Source: Rhodamnia argentea
Taxonomy: Eukaryota > Streptophyta > Magnoliopsida > Myrtales > Myrtaceae
Assembly (NCBI RefSeq): GCF_020921035.1
Contig: NC_063151.1
Coordinates: forward strand, 30,386,934-30,450,933
DNA length: 64,000 nucleotides
Direction: 5' to 3'
A program made the translations under genes and the position numbers. Shown piece after piece: positions 37,286 through 50,106 of the stretch. The notes under the pieces were generated by a model, which saw nothing but the letters and a program-made list of their open reading frames with translations, did not search any database and was not told the origin of the DNA. Every line of letters starts with the position of its first letter. Within the stretch, counting starts at the first letter, position 1.

Positions 37286-38852
37286 ACAAAAGGTGACTTT
37301 ACTGATGAGAGGCAATTCAACCAAGGTATGTAAGATTCAAACAAACAAAAGGGAACCTAAGAGGAACCGTGAGCTCTCAACACCAATTAATTGATGTTTC
37401 GAGAAAATAAATATATCATAATCGTTGTGTTTTCTTTTTTTCGTTAAATTGTGCAAAGTGTGAGTTGTTTCATCTTTAAATTATCTTCACTCGATTGGTA
37501 TCAAATCAATTTCAAAGAGTGTCGATCAAATTATTCTCGACACATATGAGACGTGGATAATCCATTAAAGCGTGCAAGGTAAAAGGGCTCGTAAACAATC
37601 AATACCCTTTTGGACAATATTGAGATACACGTGTGAGTTATGTTATAGAAGTCATACATTAAAGAATTGGCATTGGGTTGAGCAGTTAATATATACTAAT
37701 CGACTCATAACTTATTATTGACTTAAGCTTTTAACTAAAAGAATATTTAATTGGGTATGTTGACGGGTTCAGACTTGAGCTCTTTTTTTACGATCTTAAC
37801 AAAGGTATCAGATTTTTACTGCTATCTACTTAGCGACAAAATACTACAAGTTGACACTAGCGAGAGTGAGAGGGAGAGAGAGCGCGCGAAAGGGGGGGCT
37901 ACATTTAAGACGGTAGAATGGTCCACCATGGACGCAGCACATTATGCATCAACATCAAGCTTTTGAGCTTCGGTTGGAGGTAATAGTTTGGGGCACACGT
38001 GCTACGGAAGTGGGACAAGCATAGATCATCACTAACTTAGCATCTCATCTTAATCCTGCACCCTCCAATAATGCACTCTGACACCATCCAGATCTGGACC
38101 GGGATTAAACTAAAGTTAAGAGACTAAAAATCCCCATCAAGTTAGTGATGGCGGGTGAAGCAGAATCCAGATAAGATTTCTGGGAGTGGGCCTTAACCTC
38201 CCGCCCCCGAGCGTGTTTCATCGCCGATGGGTGAAAGAAAGTTGCCGGCTGAGAGTCCGTATGAAATGAGTGGAGGCTTTGCATTGAGCTGGGCTTGTGT
38301 CGATGACTTCCGCCGCCTCCGTCGCTTTGAAATGAGCGGCGGCGGCGGCGGCATGATTATTGTCCATCTTATGTTGTCCGGTTCACTGCCCGGATCAAAC
38401 TCTTTCTTGAATTTTCCAAATAACTGGAGTTTTTATCACCCTTGATTCTGTTAGCAAGGTAGATCAGTTTATTAATCGTCAATTTTTCAAATCATTCCAA
38501 ATCGAGCCATTGAATTTTGGAAGTTTCTGATCAATTTATTGTGTGGTCCATGCACTGATTTCGATCGCGACCTATGTTTATCCTTGCATCAACATCAATG
38601 GGACGGATACTTGGGTAGATTATCGAGTAAAATCAGGAGTCTAATGACGTCGTTGTCATGTTTGGGTTTGACAAAAAATTTTAATGACATGATGAACAAT
38701 CATCAATTTGCCTTTGATATTCATAACCCAAGCCGAATTTTATGCTCTTTAATTCTTCTCAAGCAACAGTCGTAAAGGAAAAAATATCGGCGCTTTCGAG
38801 GGGGGGAAAGACAAAAGAGAACAGACAAATTCGAATAGACCGGGAAAAATAA

Positions 38853-40284
38853 TCAGTAGCGATTGACGGCGTTGCAGTTGGTGCGGACCTCGCCTTCGCC
38901 GCCGGTGAGCACCTGGACGTTGCCGAGCTTGGCCATGGAGACGGCGAACTGGTAGTCGAAGACTTGGGGCTGGGTGGCGAGCGCCGCCACGAGCGGCCCG
39001 GTCCGGGAGTCGGAGTAGAGGTACTGGTCGGTGGAGAGGAGGCCCATCTTCCTCTGCAGGTTCTTGTAGTACACGTTGTCGAAGGTTCTCGGCGTCGTCC
39101 CGTCGAGGTCCGCGTACTCCGACGCCCACCGGCACTTCCGCTTCAGGTAGTTCGCGTACTGCGGGTTGAGGCTCGGGTCGGGCTTTCCGGTGGAGTTGTA
39201 GTTGTAGAGCCGCGGTTGGACGGGCCCGCAGGTGCTTCGCCCTATCGTGTGCGCGCCTGCACCAGGATCGGAGCAGTACTTTTGACTTTTGTTATGAAAT
39301 GTCAAAAATAGGAAAAATGGAAAAAAATAAAAACAAAAACAAAAAATTTATTTTTCATTTATTTGTGAAATTAAATTCATCTTATTTTGTGAAAAGAAAT
39401 TAAAAAAAAAATAAATTCACCTGAGAGAACAACCAAGTCAAGGACATTCAATCCTTGGGATTGGAAGAGCTCAAGGAGAGACGTGATGTTCTCGTGGCCA
39501 TTCGGTACCTTGTTGGCCTCCTTGGCCAGGGAGACTCTCCCGTCCTTGCGCCCGTACGGCACCATCCAGAACGGCCCGCCGGCAGACACGGTGGCGTCCC
39601 TCGCGGCCGCAGTCAGGATGTCGGCGCACGACGCCGTCTTCGGGCAGCTCTTCTCGAGCTCCGCCTTTATGTCGTCGATTATCTCAAACCCCCTGAGAGT
39701 CTTGCTCACCTCGGCGCTCCTCTCGCTCCCCATGTGATTCAATAGTATCGATGCGTCGCATCCCTGCACATCCAATCACGAAAATCACTCTTATTACTTG
39801 AAATTATTAGTGAATAAAAAATGTTTTCATCATAGATGACGGTTTGTATCTAAATATTTTTGTAGACGAGCGAAAATAATTTTTCTTCTATTATTTTTGT
39901 AAACGATACTAGCGGTTATTTTTAAATAAATATTTTTCAAATCATTCATTATTTTTGCGGAGCAAACGGAACCTTTGCTTTTCTTAGCGATGGTATTTAT
40001 GCTGACCAAAATAAACTGCTGTCGGACAAGCTACGTACCCTGACGGCGCAGTCGTGGAAATGCAACCTCATTAGGGCAGATGCCAAAGTATAGTCCTTCT
40101 TAACCCATTCCTTCACTTTCCTGCTTACGACCGCCTCGAACTGGGGGCAATGTCGCTGGTAGTACACGAACGACAGCCCGTACTCCTCTATCGGCACCGG
40201 CCCGAACCGCCCTCCCGCTCGGCCGGTGGCTGAGACCAAATGAAGGGCGACAAGAAACAGCACGGACGATACGAAAGCTTTCAT
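38853..40284 (-). CDS. Class III secretory peroxidase
   Basis: Three exons: 40039-40284, 39421-39763, 38853-39256; 993 nt, 330 aa, phases consistent. A hydrophobic signal peptide (MKAFVSSVLFLVALHLVSAT) targets the wall or vacuole. The distal catalytic site is RLHFHDCAVRGCDASILL, split by intron 1. The central segment has SCADILTAAARDATV, and the proximal haem ligand is in LSGAHTIG, split by intron 2. Eight conserved cysteines appear to be present, including those in HFHDC, GCDAS, SCPK, SCAD, STCG, KCRW and TNCN. The enzyme oxidises phenolics using hydrogen peroxide, for example in wall cross-linking and lignification. Sequence style is close to Arabidopsis PER7-like members. Exons are GC-rich at third positions, unlike the flanking AT-rich DNA, and both introns are AT-rich. 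Confidence 0.95.
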
Positions 40285-40390
40285 GGTTCGACACGATCAA
40301 CGGCCGTACAACTTATGTGCGAGTCGAACCGTGCAGTGAGAGATCGATCGATCGATGTCCGATGTTGCAAGCGCTGCCTGAGTCGGGGAA

Positions 40391-40400
40391 TTTATATACG
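40391..40400 (-). promoter_or_regulatory. TATA box of the peroxidase gene
   Basis: CGTATATAAA on the minus strand lies about 107 bp upstream of the peroxidase start codon. Transcription would begin near 40360, giving a leader of about 75 nt. Confidence 0.6.
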
Positions 40401-43400
40401 ATCGGTATGTTTGGGGGGAGGTATCAAAGTACGTGACATCCACTCTGGGCGGTGTTGGTGTTGCTACGACATGCCGGCACGTAGAGGTTTGGACATGAAC
40501 TGGTTTTCTCTTTTATCTATGTATGAAATTAGTTTATTTATTGATTTACTGGTCAGAGGAATAAATAATTAAATCATTATAAGAATGAAAGCTTAATTCA
40601 GGACCAACAATGTTGAGGATCTCGACATTGACAAATGGTGTTTCTTCCGATGAAAATAAAAATAAAATCTGATGGTGTTCCAGCAAGGTGATGCTATGGC
40701 AATTTGTGCACTCCCCCTTTCTTTTTCTTTTTCTTTTTTTTATGGTCGAAAAGATTTCATTCGTATATCGGATAAATACTTGAGAGTTACGTTTTTCAAG
40801 CCTAACAAATTTCAAATAACTACAAAACAAAGCGAAAAAGTCAGGAAGCAAATAACCAAACATGGTCTTGCAGCTAGAAACACAGATTCAATGATGAGTA
40901 CGCGTCAAGATCACCCACTCCATTCGCAACAGCTTGCGACACGTGTCTAGGTTCTACGTCCTCACCACCGTCGTTGTGCAGAAAGTATCAAAATCAATAT
41001 GTTGAAAGAATACCGATCAAATACCTATAGAGGAACTCTCAGATTTATATTTCAATCTAGTGCGGAATAGTGAAACCCTTAAAACTCGACCTGAATCTAA
41101 AATCGAGAAAGGATAGAGGCTTAATCTCGAAAAGGCGGTGGAGGCACGTCACGAACATCCTCCTCGATGATTATTGATAGGACAAATGATCAAACCGATC
41201 TCGATATGGTCATGCGCACATCTCGTATTAACATGACTAAGGCCGTTTTCCGTTTTGTTTACGTGCAAGGCTCGGGCTTACATGCGATTAAAAATGTAAA
41301 ACCAACATTAACCTGAAAATACAACTACCTCCGTTGGGACACTACCCAAGTTAGTCGTGAGTTAGTGCAACTTTTGAGGGTATTGGCAATTTAGTGCTGC
41401 CCAAGTTTGTCAAAAGTGAGTGCAACTTTTGAGGGTATTAGCAATCTAGTGCCGCCCATAGTTTGTCAAAAGTTAGTGCAACTTCTAATGGCATTGGTGC
41501 CTAACAATAACATCATAATCTATCCGAAGTGGTTTTGTCCGCATATTTTTTCGTGTGAGGGCCGGCTTACACACCATATGAGAGCGTTGGCACTTCGATA
41601 TCATTGCTTCTCACATCTATTATGTTTCTGAATTTTCAGGCGTCAACAAAACTTGAAGACGTTCTTTGCAAACTGAACGTTATTCTACGTGAATTTGAGA
41701 GGATGTTAGCGGATATTACTAGAAATAATAATACATATGTATAATAAAATATGATATTTTGTAATTTCCTAGGATAACTAGCGTCCTTGTTATATTATAT
41801 CCTCTCTTTCTTGATAGGGATTATTCGGATATGAATACCCTTTGATCGTAACATGTTAGATTATCAAGAAATAAAATAATCCTTTCGGTCCTAGCCATGT
41901 CGATCTTCATCTCCATCTTTCTTGAATGGATTAACATTGTGCGTATCTACGTATTTTTGTGCAAGCCGATGATGTCATGCTTTCGAATTTAGTGCTCTCA
42001 TGACCTCGTATTTGCAGCAACAACCCAAAAAAAAAAAGTTTGGAAAAAAAAAAGGGCAAATCTCGTCCCAAGTCAACACAAGAGCAAATCCGTCACTTCG
42101 GCCATTTGTTGGCAACTTGGGCACGCACGTGCAAAAGATGTCGGCCAGTAATCCCCAGGTTGTCCCCCAGTAATGCAGTCGCTTAAGCCTGATTAAAGAC
42201 TGAGATTTTGTTGATGCGACCATCCACACGAGCGGATTAATCCCCCGTTTCCGCAACATCACCGGTCACTTTTTGGCCCTCTCTCCGAAATGACTCGTGT
42301 CCCCTCCTCTCAAGTCCCAATCTTACCTTCTGCAATTATATGTGCCTCAATCATTTTGATTAGGTATTGTCTGATTTTGCCTCAGCAAGTTGATGCTGGC
42401 TCATCCTCTCTTTTTTTTTTTTTTTTCAAGAAAAACCAAGTTTTGACGTGTCGTACTCCCGACGGCATAAGTTCCGAAAATAATATCGACCCGACTTCCG
42501 TGGATGCTTTTTCCATCACAAAAGAACTGAGCCTCGAATCTTTTCTTATCGAAAGAGAGCGGCCCATGATCGGAGAGAAGCGGCTGAGAGTAGAAAGCGA
42601 TTAACTATCGAGCATCAACCACACCCATCTTTCTTTCTATTTTGTTCAATTTTGAGAAAATTACCTAATCAATACTAAATCTATTGTGCGGATGTCAATT
42701 AAGTTCTAAACATTAGGAAAGTTCTAACCTTTGAGTTCTAACTCCAATGTAGATCCTATTGATTTTATGTCAGGAATCGATGATGTGGCGGTTCACCCAT
42801 TACAGCCCATCTCATGTGCACATTGTACCCAAAAAAAGACGTGTTTTGTGGCTCCTTTTTGGTTGGTGGTGGGCAAGCCAAAATGACTTTGCTTCACCAT
42901 AGTTGAACGTTATTTTGGCTTTTGCATTCTTGCCTTATCTTCTCGACCCTTCTTTTGAATTAATCTATAGCTCTTCTCCCTTTTTCATGCATGCTTTCCC
43001 TTATTATAACGTCTTAAAATCAAGTCTTATCATGAAGGCCCTGTTTGGTAGCACTTTCGTTTCTTTGATTTCTGTTCTTTTGTTTCCAAGAATCGAAAAA
43101 GAACACGTAAATCTATCTAGCAACGTCAATTAATTTTATGTTCTCGAGAATAGAGTAATGATAAGAGAACGGATTTGAAACAGAAATAAGAATTATTACC
43201 AAACAAGTTCTAATGCTAACCTTGTTTTCGAGACAAAAGAATTCTCTGGTCAATGTGAAATTAGGGGTCCAAATCCAAAAGCAGTCCCAGCGTCACTTTC
43301 CTCATCGTTCCTTGAATTCGGGGTTCCCGGATTCCAACATCAGCTTTCTCATGATTGCTGCGATATAAGATTGGATTAGACTGGATGATGGAAGGCTTTT

Positions 43401-44616
43401 TGGGACTTGGTTCTGAGGACGAATTTCCCTCCACTAAAGGAGAAAGGCGACGAGTCTCGTCAATCATGAGAGTCAAAATTACGTGCACTGAACTTTGCCG
43501 TCTTGCTTGCGCATTTTTGTTGTTTAATTGTAACCCACGTAGATAGCCACGATTGCGTTAGCTGGTCCCAGTCAACCCGCACCGATTTGAATGAATGGCG
43601 ATGGTAAAATTCATTCGTAGCTAAGTACTTTTTGTATGCGCAGAAGTTGCTGGTAATTGCGACCTGCGTGTATTTAGTTTTTGGAAATTTCTACTTTCTA
43701 TTTTTGTCGAGACACGCATGGTATATTAAACAATTTAAAATAGGAAGTGGCAATGCAAAACGAACAATAAGCATTGCTTCCTCACAAAACCGATTCAATC
43801 GGGACTAATCGAGCTGAAATATAGGATGCTTTAATTCCACTTAACATTTCATGGTAAAGAAAAATATTTCTCGTGAAATTATTTTTCAGGAAAATAGTTG
43901 GTTTTCATTCTTTGGGGATTCAAGGAACGTGATTTCCTTCTTACCATAATGGAAAGTCATTATCCTCCTATCTAAGCTTGTTGTTTGAAGTCCATATACA
44001 ACGGTCTTCATAAGTCGATTAATTTTTCGTCTTCCAAACACCGAAAAATTGAAAAATAATCTCGCGAAAACAATTTTCCTTCAAACAAACTAATCCTTAG
44101 ATTTTCCTTATTATGGGGTTGAACATCTTAATTATCTTAGAATTATGGACACTAGTATTTGGGATACTTAAGAGTCGTGAATTTGTTAATTAAAATGAGT
44201 TTTTTTTTTTTCAGTGCCGCTGGAAACTTCGGAGTAGTTTTGATATTTGTCCAGGCATTGTTAATCTTTTCCGGATAACATAACTAATTTTAGTAGAGAA
44301 TTCACGTGACATGATTGGTGGCTTACAAGTTATAAGCCGAAAGAAGCAGCGTCGAAGAAATCAACAGCGTCAGAACGACATACCCGGCCCAGCCATTGTA
44401 GACAGGGTACCAGCTTTTTGAAATATTGAAGACGAAGTGATTTTGTTTGAAAAAGCAAGTCATCTTAAGACGTGATTCTTGGACGGGAGAAGACCGACAT
44501 GGGTTGATGGGTCCGATCAAATTGCCAGCCAGCCATCATCAACCAAGCCGAATCATCAATACTTTGCAGAGTTGTTAACGATGACCATCATCATGCAATG
44601 AAGAACTGCATAATGT

Positions 44617-44660
<44 letters not shown>

Positions 44661-44786
44661 TCTCCTTCCATGGAAGCTCTTTGTCCAAATCCTTGCCTTT
44701 CAGCTAAAAACCAAAGTCATTTGGGTCCTGGAGCTATATCAGACAACAACCGGACAAATGTAACAGACAAAGCTACTTCAGCTCAC
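40401..44786. other. Intergenic region between the peroxidase and SFT2-like genes
   Basis: No gene is supported. It contains a 55-bp tandem array (about 41355-41500), poly-T/A tracts (42409-42426 and others) and a degenerate relative of the family 2 foldback text at about 42655-42730. A (GA)n tract of about 36 bp lies at 44622-44657, close to the SFT2-like 3' end. Open frames are short and unrelated to known families. Confidence 0.6.
41355..41500. repeat. 55-bp tandem array, about 2.5 copies
   Basis: GTGCAACTTTTGAGGGTATT recurs with a 55-bp spacing at 41365 and 41420, and a diverged third copy begins at 41475. Each is followed by TAGTGC-GCCCA-GTTTGTCAAAA. Confidence 0.85.
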
Positions 44787-47700
44787 TCATCGACCAAAAC
44801 ATCTCATTACTGATGAAGCAAGTGTCGATGAGAGAAATTTCATCCCTGCAGACCCACCTGGGAAGTATGAAATGACATAGTAGACCAGGGCAAGAACCTA
44901 CAAGCAATTCACATGTGTCAGCTAAATTTTCATTTGAAATCTTCACATAAAGGAATGTAGATGCATGTGACTTGCGAATGCCATACCTGCAATATGGAGA
45001 AGACCACAGAAAGGAAATAACTGTGAAGCACCATCGAGACATATATGGTACCAACCATGGTGCCAACAAATCCCACGGTGAAAGGAAGCCTCTGCATGAT
45101 CAGTAAAAAAAGAACAATGAGACTCAGAAGAGTCACATTGATTACGAAAGGAAGAAAATGCACCAAAATGCCAGAGTGAATACTTCTTTCGACGACATGT
45201 GAGAAAGTTGATTCATTGGACCCCTGAGAGCAAAAAAGGATCCAATGATAAAGCAACACCCGAGCGTGAAGCATATGGCAAATTTCTGAGGCATCAACAC
45301 CATGACTGGGAGGAACATTGTAAAAGCAATCACAATGAAGAAGACACCACTAGCCAGAAATAAACCAAAATACATGAGAGCCTTCCCTGAAGGCACTGTA
45401 CTGGCAGCAGATTGGAAGTTCCCAGGTAAATCCCTTACACCTTTTGAAACCCTGAACAAATGTCAAGGAAATATATAAACAAAAAACCAATCAGAAACAG
45501 TAGTAGCTCACATGACCATACAAGCATATAAAGGTAAAGTAGACGTTCATTGCTTCTGATTTTTGTTAAAGTACCAATTTTTGCGATTTGGACGGAATTA
45601 CAATTTGCTTTGATTAAAATCCGAAAATAGTGCCACAACAAGAACAGGAAGAATCAGTTGACTTAATCAAGATTTGTCTCCAGTCGTGATTCAGCGCAGT
45701 TCTCAAAAAACCCTCAATTCATAGATGCATAATCCAATTTCTACAGTCTGTCCAGATGAGACTCAAGTCTATCCAAAACGTGATTCTAGATTGGGCTCTA
45801 TAACTATAAGTGACACGTTACTCTTCCTTTTATTTATCATTATTTTGCGTGTATACAATCTACGAGGACGAATTCGTTAGGTCGAATAATTGAATAGCAT
45901 AGGTAGAAATATCAATATTTCATTGATTTAATGTAAAAGTTCATACCATTTTTTATTTCTATTTATTTATATATATTTTTTCTAATTATTTTTCATTTTT
46001 TGTTTCCATATCTATATAAAATTTATATAAGCTTCTTTTTATTATTATTATTATTTTTCTTATTAAATAAAATAGAAATAGAAAATATTCATTGGGGTAG
46101 GTATTATATAAATCAAATGGGCCAAGCAGGAATTTTTTAGGAAAAAGATCTTTTAGATCTCTTTCCTTTTTTTTTTTAACAATTCCCTAAATCGGAATAT
46201 CATAATCTTTTTTCCTATTCCTGTAGATCGTATATACCTTATTTGTCTATTTTTATCTTGCCTAAGTTTATAAAAAATTTCAATTCAATGGTTCAACCAA
46301 TTGCGCCTGATCTGATTGGGGAGATTCTCTGCTTCCTCTTCTTCTCTTTATATTAGCATCTGGAAAAATGAAAATGGAAATATTGACTTCTGATTCTTCA
46401 TAATTCAGCTTGCAAAATTGAATACTGTATGAGAAATTATTTTACAGATTCTCCAAATAAGTACCTACTGGCCATTGAACTTCACGTTCTTCCTAAGCTA
46501 CATTAGAACTCAATTCCGAATCTTATAATCATGATTTGAATTGATTCATGACTTGAAAAGATGAGGGAGAATATTATGTAACATTACTCAAGTAATACCT
46601 TCTTGTGACTGAGTTATGCTCTTTTTAGTTAACATTACAACTTAACACCGATTCTTGTGATATTCGATTATCAGACATAGATGCAAATAAACTTTTCATT
46701 CCGAAAACGAGTTAATTTGACAATTACAGGGAAGTAGCTTCAGGAGGATCTTCTATGAGGGAAAATTCATAATGCAATCAAGTTAGCAAAAATGCAACAT
46801 TGCTTTAGAACATGGTTAATCATTAAAAGACGCAGAATATTCTAAGAGAGAATTGACAGAGTCCTCCTTAATTCCAGAGCAACACAATTGATAGAAGGAG
46901 GAAAATAAAACAGATGAACCTCCAAAATCGTAATCTAGTTGCTTGGTCAAACAAGGAAGGCACAACTTGCAAAAAATCGCTATGAAGTCAATGTACACAG
47001 CTACCTACTGAATCATATCAAAAGAAACATAACAAACTTACAGAAACATCACGCGAATAGAAGACGAGTAAAGCATATAAAAAATATTATATTAAAAAAC
47101 ACTTCTTCATTCAGAAAGAGCAGTACTGCTAATAAGAATGCTAGTTCAAGAAATCCACAAAGACAATTTTCTGATGGACAATATCCTCGCTTTCTAAGTC
47201 TCACAACAAACAAAAGAACAGGGGATCACAGCCAAAAACCATTGATAGTCGAGTACCAGGGTCAATATACCAAAAGCCCATTTTGGATATCTCTCTTGAA
47301 AGAAATTGCTAAATGAAACAAAATATGGTTCTCATTATTCACTATGCTATTTGAATGAAGCTCTTACATCCCCAGACTAACAGTAAGATAAACGTGAATC
47401 AATTCTTCGATTCCCTAATAAGATTGTCCTTCCTACTTCCAGTTACACAAGCACATAAGAGAAAGGAGGCTGCACATGGTAACATTCTAATAGTGCAGCT
47501 AAATCAAGGAGAGCATTAAAGAAACATTTGTAACAGATCAGAGTTTTCCAGATAAACAATGGATTTGAGACAGATAAATCGGGACTGCTTCTAAAGACAA
47601 GCAGCAGCACTGATCAGGACTTTCCTACCTTGGATTAGACTAGCATTGAACATTTTCCTGGATGCAATCCAGCTGGATACATCATTTACCATGTGTGAAA

Positions 47701-48214
47701 TTGTCCGATGAGGCGATTTCGCTAAGCTCTTGTTTGCTATTACACACATAATTTAGACTGACAAGCAAGATCCTAGGCACGAATACACTCCAAACGCTTC
47801 CCCAGCTATATCTATGGTCAAGAACCTACGAAGTATTAACAGAGGAATGAATTCCTTCTGAGAAACAGAAACCAAAAGAAATCGTCTTCGCTAAACCAAC
47901 AACAACCAGTCGAAGTTAGCATGCCTTAGCTTAATTGCCACGTCTCAAACGTTTGAGTCGAGCCAAGCAGAAATGACAAATGACAATAACGATCGAAGAA
48001 CAGTATCCGTAGCCACAGGTTCGCTGTAAAACAACACCGGGACGCGAACGCACATACAAGAAACATCTACAAGAATCCATCATCAACAGCCACGGCTCGA
48101 CATGTTTTCGCCCCGAAACAAGCCGGTCAAGCCTCAAATTCTACCAGATCTACAGAAAAAATCACGCTAGTCACCTAAATCCAAACCATTTGGACTCATA
48201 TACACACGAATCAC

Positions 48215-48270
<56 letters not shown>

Positions 48271-48473
48271 ACGTTCAAGGTGCCGCTGACAGTGTCGTTG
48301 GCAGACCTGACAGCGGATTCGATATCGAAGCCGATGCCGAAACCGACCTCGTCGTCGGGCTCTCTGGAGGCGGCGTACGAGTTCCAATCGGCCAGCAGAG
48401 AGGACGAGGGTTTCTGCGGATCGTCGCCGCTGCCGCCGTCCGGCGAGAACCACGATTGCGCCATTTTCTGCAT
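44787..48473 (-). CDS. SFT2-like vesicle transport membrane protein
   Basis: Four exons: 48271-48473, 45184-45451, 44987-45091, 44787-44897; 687 nt, 228 aa, phases consistent. The N-terminal cytosolic part begins MQKMAQSWFSPDGG. Four hydrophobic segments follow: LMYFGLFLASGVFFIVIAF, FAICFTLGCCFIIGSFFAL, a pair starting LPFTVGFVGTMVGTIYVSMV, and VLALVYYVISYFPGG near the end. This is the Got1/SFT2 family, small tetra-spanning Golgi proteins that assist endosome/ER-to-Golgi vesicle fusion in yeast. The start was placed at 48473 because the frame upstream has no ATG. An ATG nine bases later (48464) is a weaker alternative. Intron 1 is 2819 nt, large for a gene of this size, and begins with a long CT tract. 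Confidence 0.93.
45845..46330. other. Very AT-rich insert in SFT2 intron 1, possibly organelle-derived
   Basis: This block has long T/A runs and ATTATT repeats. Phrases such as TGGGCCAAGCAGGAATTTTT and AGGAAAAAGATCTTTTAGATC read like plastid intergenic spacer. The style differs from the surrounding intron. I could not match it to a specific plastid gene, so the organelle origin is only a suspicion. Confidence 0.3.
48214..48265. repeat. (GA)n microsatellite at the SFT2 intron 1 donor
   Basis: About 50 bp of GA with one interruption. On the sense strand the intron starts GTAAGC and then runs straight into the CT repeat. Confidence 0.95.
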
Positions 48474-50106
48474 CTTCGCTTCCCTTTCTCGGGAAAGCAA
48501 ACGAGATTCTCTAGCCTCAAGTCAACCGAACGGAGTTTGCAGGATTTGGAGCAGGAAAAGATCAAATCCTCGAAACCCTACTTCGTGGATCGAAGGCTGG
48601 GGATGAAGTTGGTCGCTCGCAGCACAGTCCCGGAAAGCTTAGAAGTTAAGGATCAGCGTTAGAAGTTGGGACTATGATTTGCATTAGGCGTAAGGAATAT
48701 TTTATTTACAGGCACGTGAAGAAGAAAGAAAAATCGTGTACTACAAAAAAATCAGCAATTTGGTAATATATTCCAATATTTTTATTAACAGTGAAAATAT
48801 TTTTCGATAATCCATTTTCCGCGTAATGAACTTATGATATTTATAAAAATGCTTTTTAACTTGATAATTTTTCATGAAATAAATGAAGTCAATCTGCTAA
48901 TATCCCGGAATTTTGCATTCATGGATCCCTTGTTTTTTGGTGATTATATTTGTAGTTTTCTTTTTAAAGTTGACAACTCTCCATATGCGAGGTATTAGTT
49001 CGATAAGTTTTGAACTTGGTTAATTCATTCCCAAATCTTTTAATTGTATTAGTAGTTTTAAATCTTTTGACAACAACCTCCACCTTCATTTGCTGCAACG
49101 AGAGCTCGCCAGATTTTGGCAAGCGCTTCTCGACCCTCCCCCAAGGGCTGGCAAGTGACATCGTGTGTTAAAAGAAAAAAATAATAAAAATTAAGAAAAT
49201 TTAAAGAATATGCAAAAATAATCAGCGATTTTCGGCATAAATAACAAGATTATAAAAGTATTTATAATAAATTGTAGGTAAATTATAACTCAATTCATTA
49301 ATTTTTCTTATATATTTACGAGGATATCAAGTAGAATATATTACTCCTTCTATTTAATATTACAAAGATAGTAGTATTCATCTCAAAATTAAAACAAAAA
49401 TTTTGAAGAAAAAATAAATAAATAACAATTTAGTTATCGGGCTAAATAACTAGTAAGAAATTACAATCTTAGCCTTGTTTGAAAATTTGTTGCTTCTTCA
49501 ATAAGATAAGCAAAGAGCGTGCATTGCAATGGACAATCGCGACTAGGAACAGAAGCTTTTGTACTAAAGTAAGCACCATACACAAATTTTGACACTTTTG
49601 ATATTTTTTTGTCCAATCTTAACCTTATCAGAAAAGTTTATTGCTTCTTCAATAAGATAAGCAAAGCGCGTGCACTGTGGTTGATTATCGTGACTAGGAA
49701 TGGAAACTACAACTATTGTAATATCTACAACCAAATGAGAAACTGACTGCTTCGCGAGGAACATATGAGACAAGAATAAATTACATGGTATAAGCAACCT
49801 AACCTAGATGTCTGTCTTTGCCCAATTCCACTTACTGAAAATCAAACTAGATTGGTAAAAGATTGCACAAAAAATTAAGGGGGGAAAAAGCAAGTCAGGC
49901 TTCATTGCTAATGCACGCACATGTCAAGAAAGCAAGAAAGGGAGGGTGAAAAACAGAGAGCCGTCCTGTGTCTTGACAAGAGCAGATCATGTTCAAGTGA
50001 GACCAACGTGAATAGTAGTCTTCTTGAGGATGTCTGAGCATTCTAACACATTTCTAACTTGAATGAACACAGGAGGAGGAAATTGCAAGGATATCAAGAA
50101 ACAATG
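48474..50106. other. Intergenic region between SFT2-like and FKBP genes
   Basis: The left part (48474-48700) is the SFT2 leader and promoter. The right part (about 49980-50106) is FKBP 3' UTR. Between them is AT-rich DNA with a tandem duplication of about 150-bp period: 49464-49613 and a partial second copy from 49614 to about 49710. No gene supported. Confidence 0.65.
49464..49710. repeat. 150-bp tandem duplication, second copy partial
   Basis: Both copies start CAATCTTA-CCTT and share TTGCTTCTTCAATAAGATAA, GCAAAG-GCGTGCA and CGACTAGGAA or close variants. Confidence 0.8.

Larger units (their letters stand above)
33910..38852. other. Intergenic region between the receptor kinase and peroxidase
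   Basis: The promoter and leader of the receptor kinase lie at its left end (about 33910-34300). Further right are a tRNA-like SINE fragment (about 35165-35290), a (GA)n tract (35697-35721) and one arm of a foldback element (37040-37285). A short (GGC)n-rich open frame lies at 38227-38445. No gene is supported. Short frames at 36342-36560 and 36627-36878 have no family features. Confidence 0.6.

Noticed and set aside
38227..38445. 72-codon plus-strand frame with a (GGC)n Gly run
   Set aside because: Short, repeat-driven, no homologue recognised and no promoter or splice evidence.
38749..39745. Long arginine/proline-rich frames opposite and within the peroxidase exons
   Set aside because: Out-of-frame shadows of GC-rich peroxidase exons; no family features.
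46939..47316. 125-codon plus-strand frame inside SFT2 intron 1
   Set aside because: Low-complexity, Lys/Asn-rich, no ATG at the stated start and no domain; lies in an intron of a well-supported gene.
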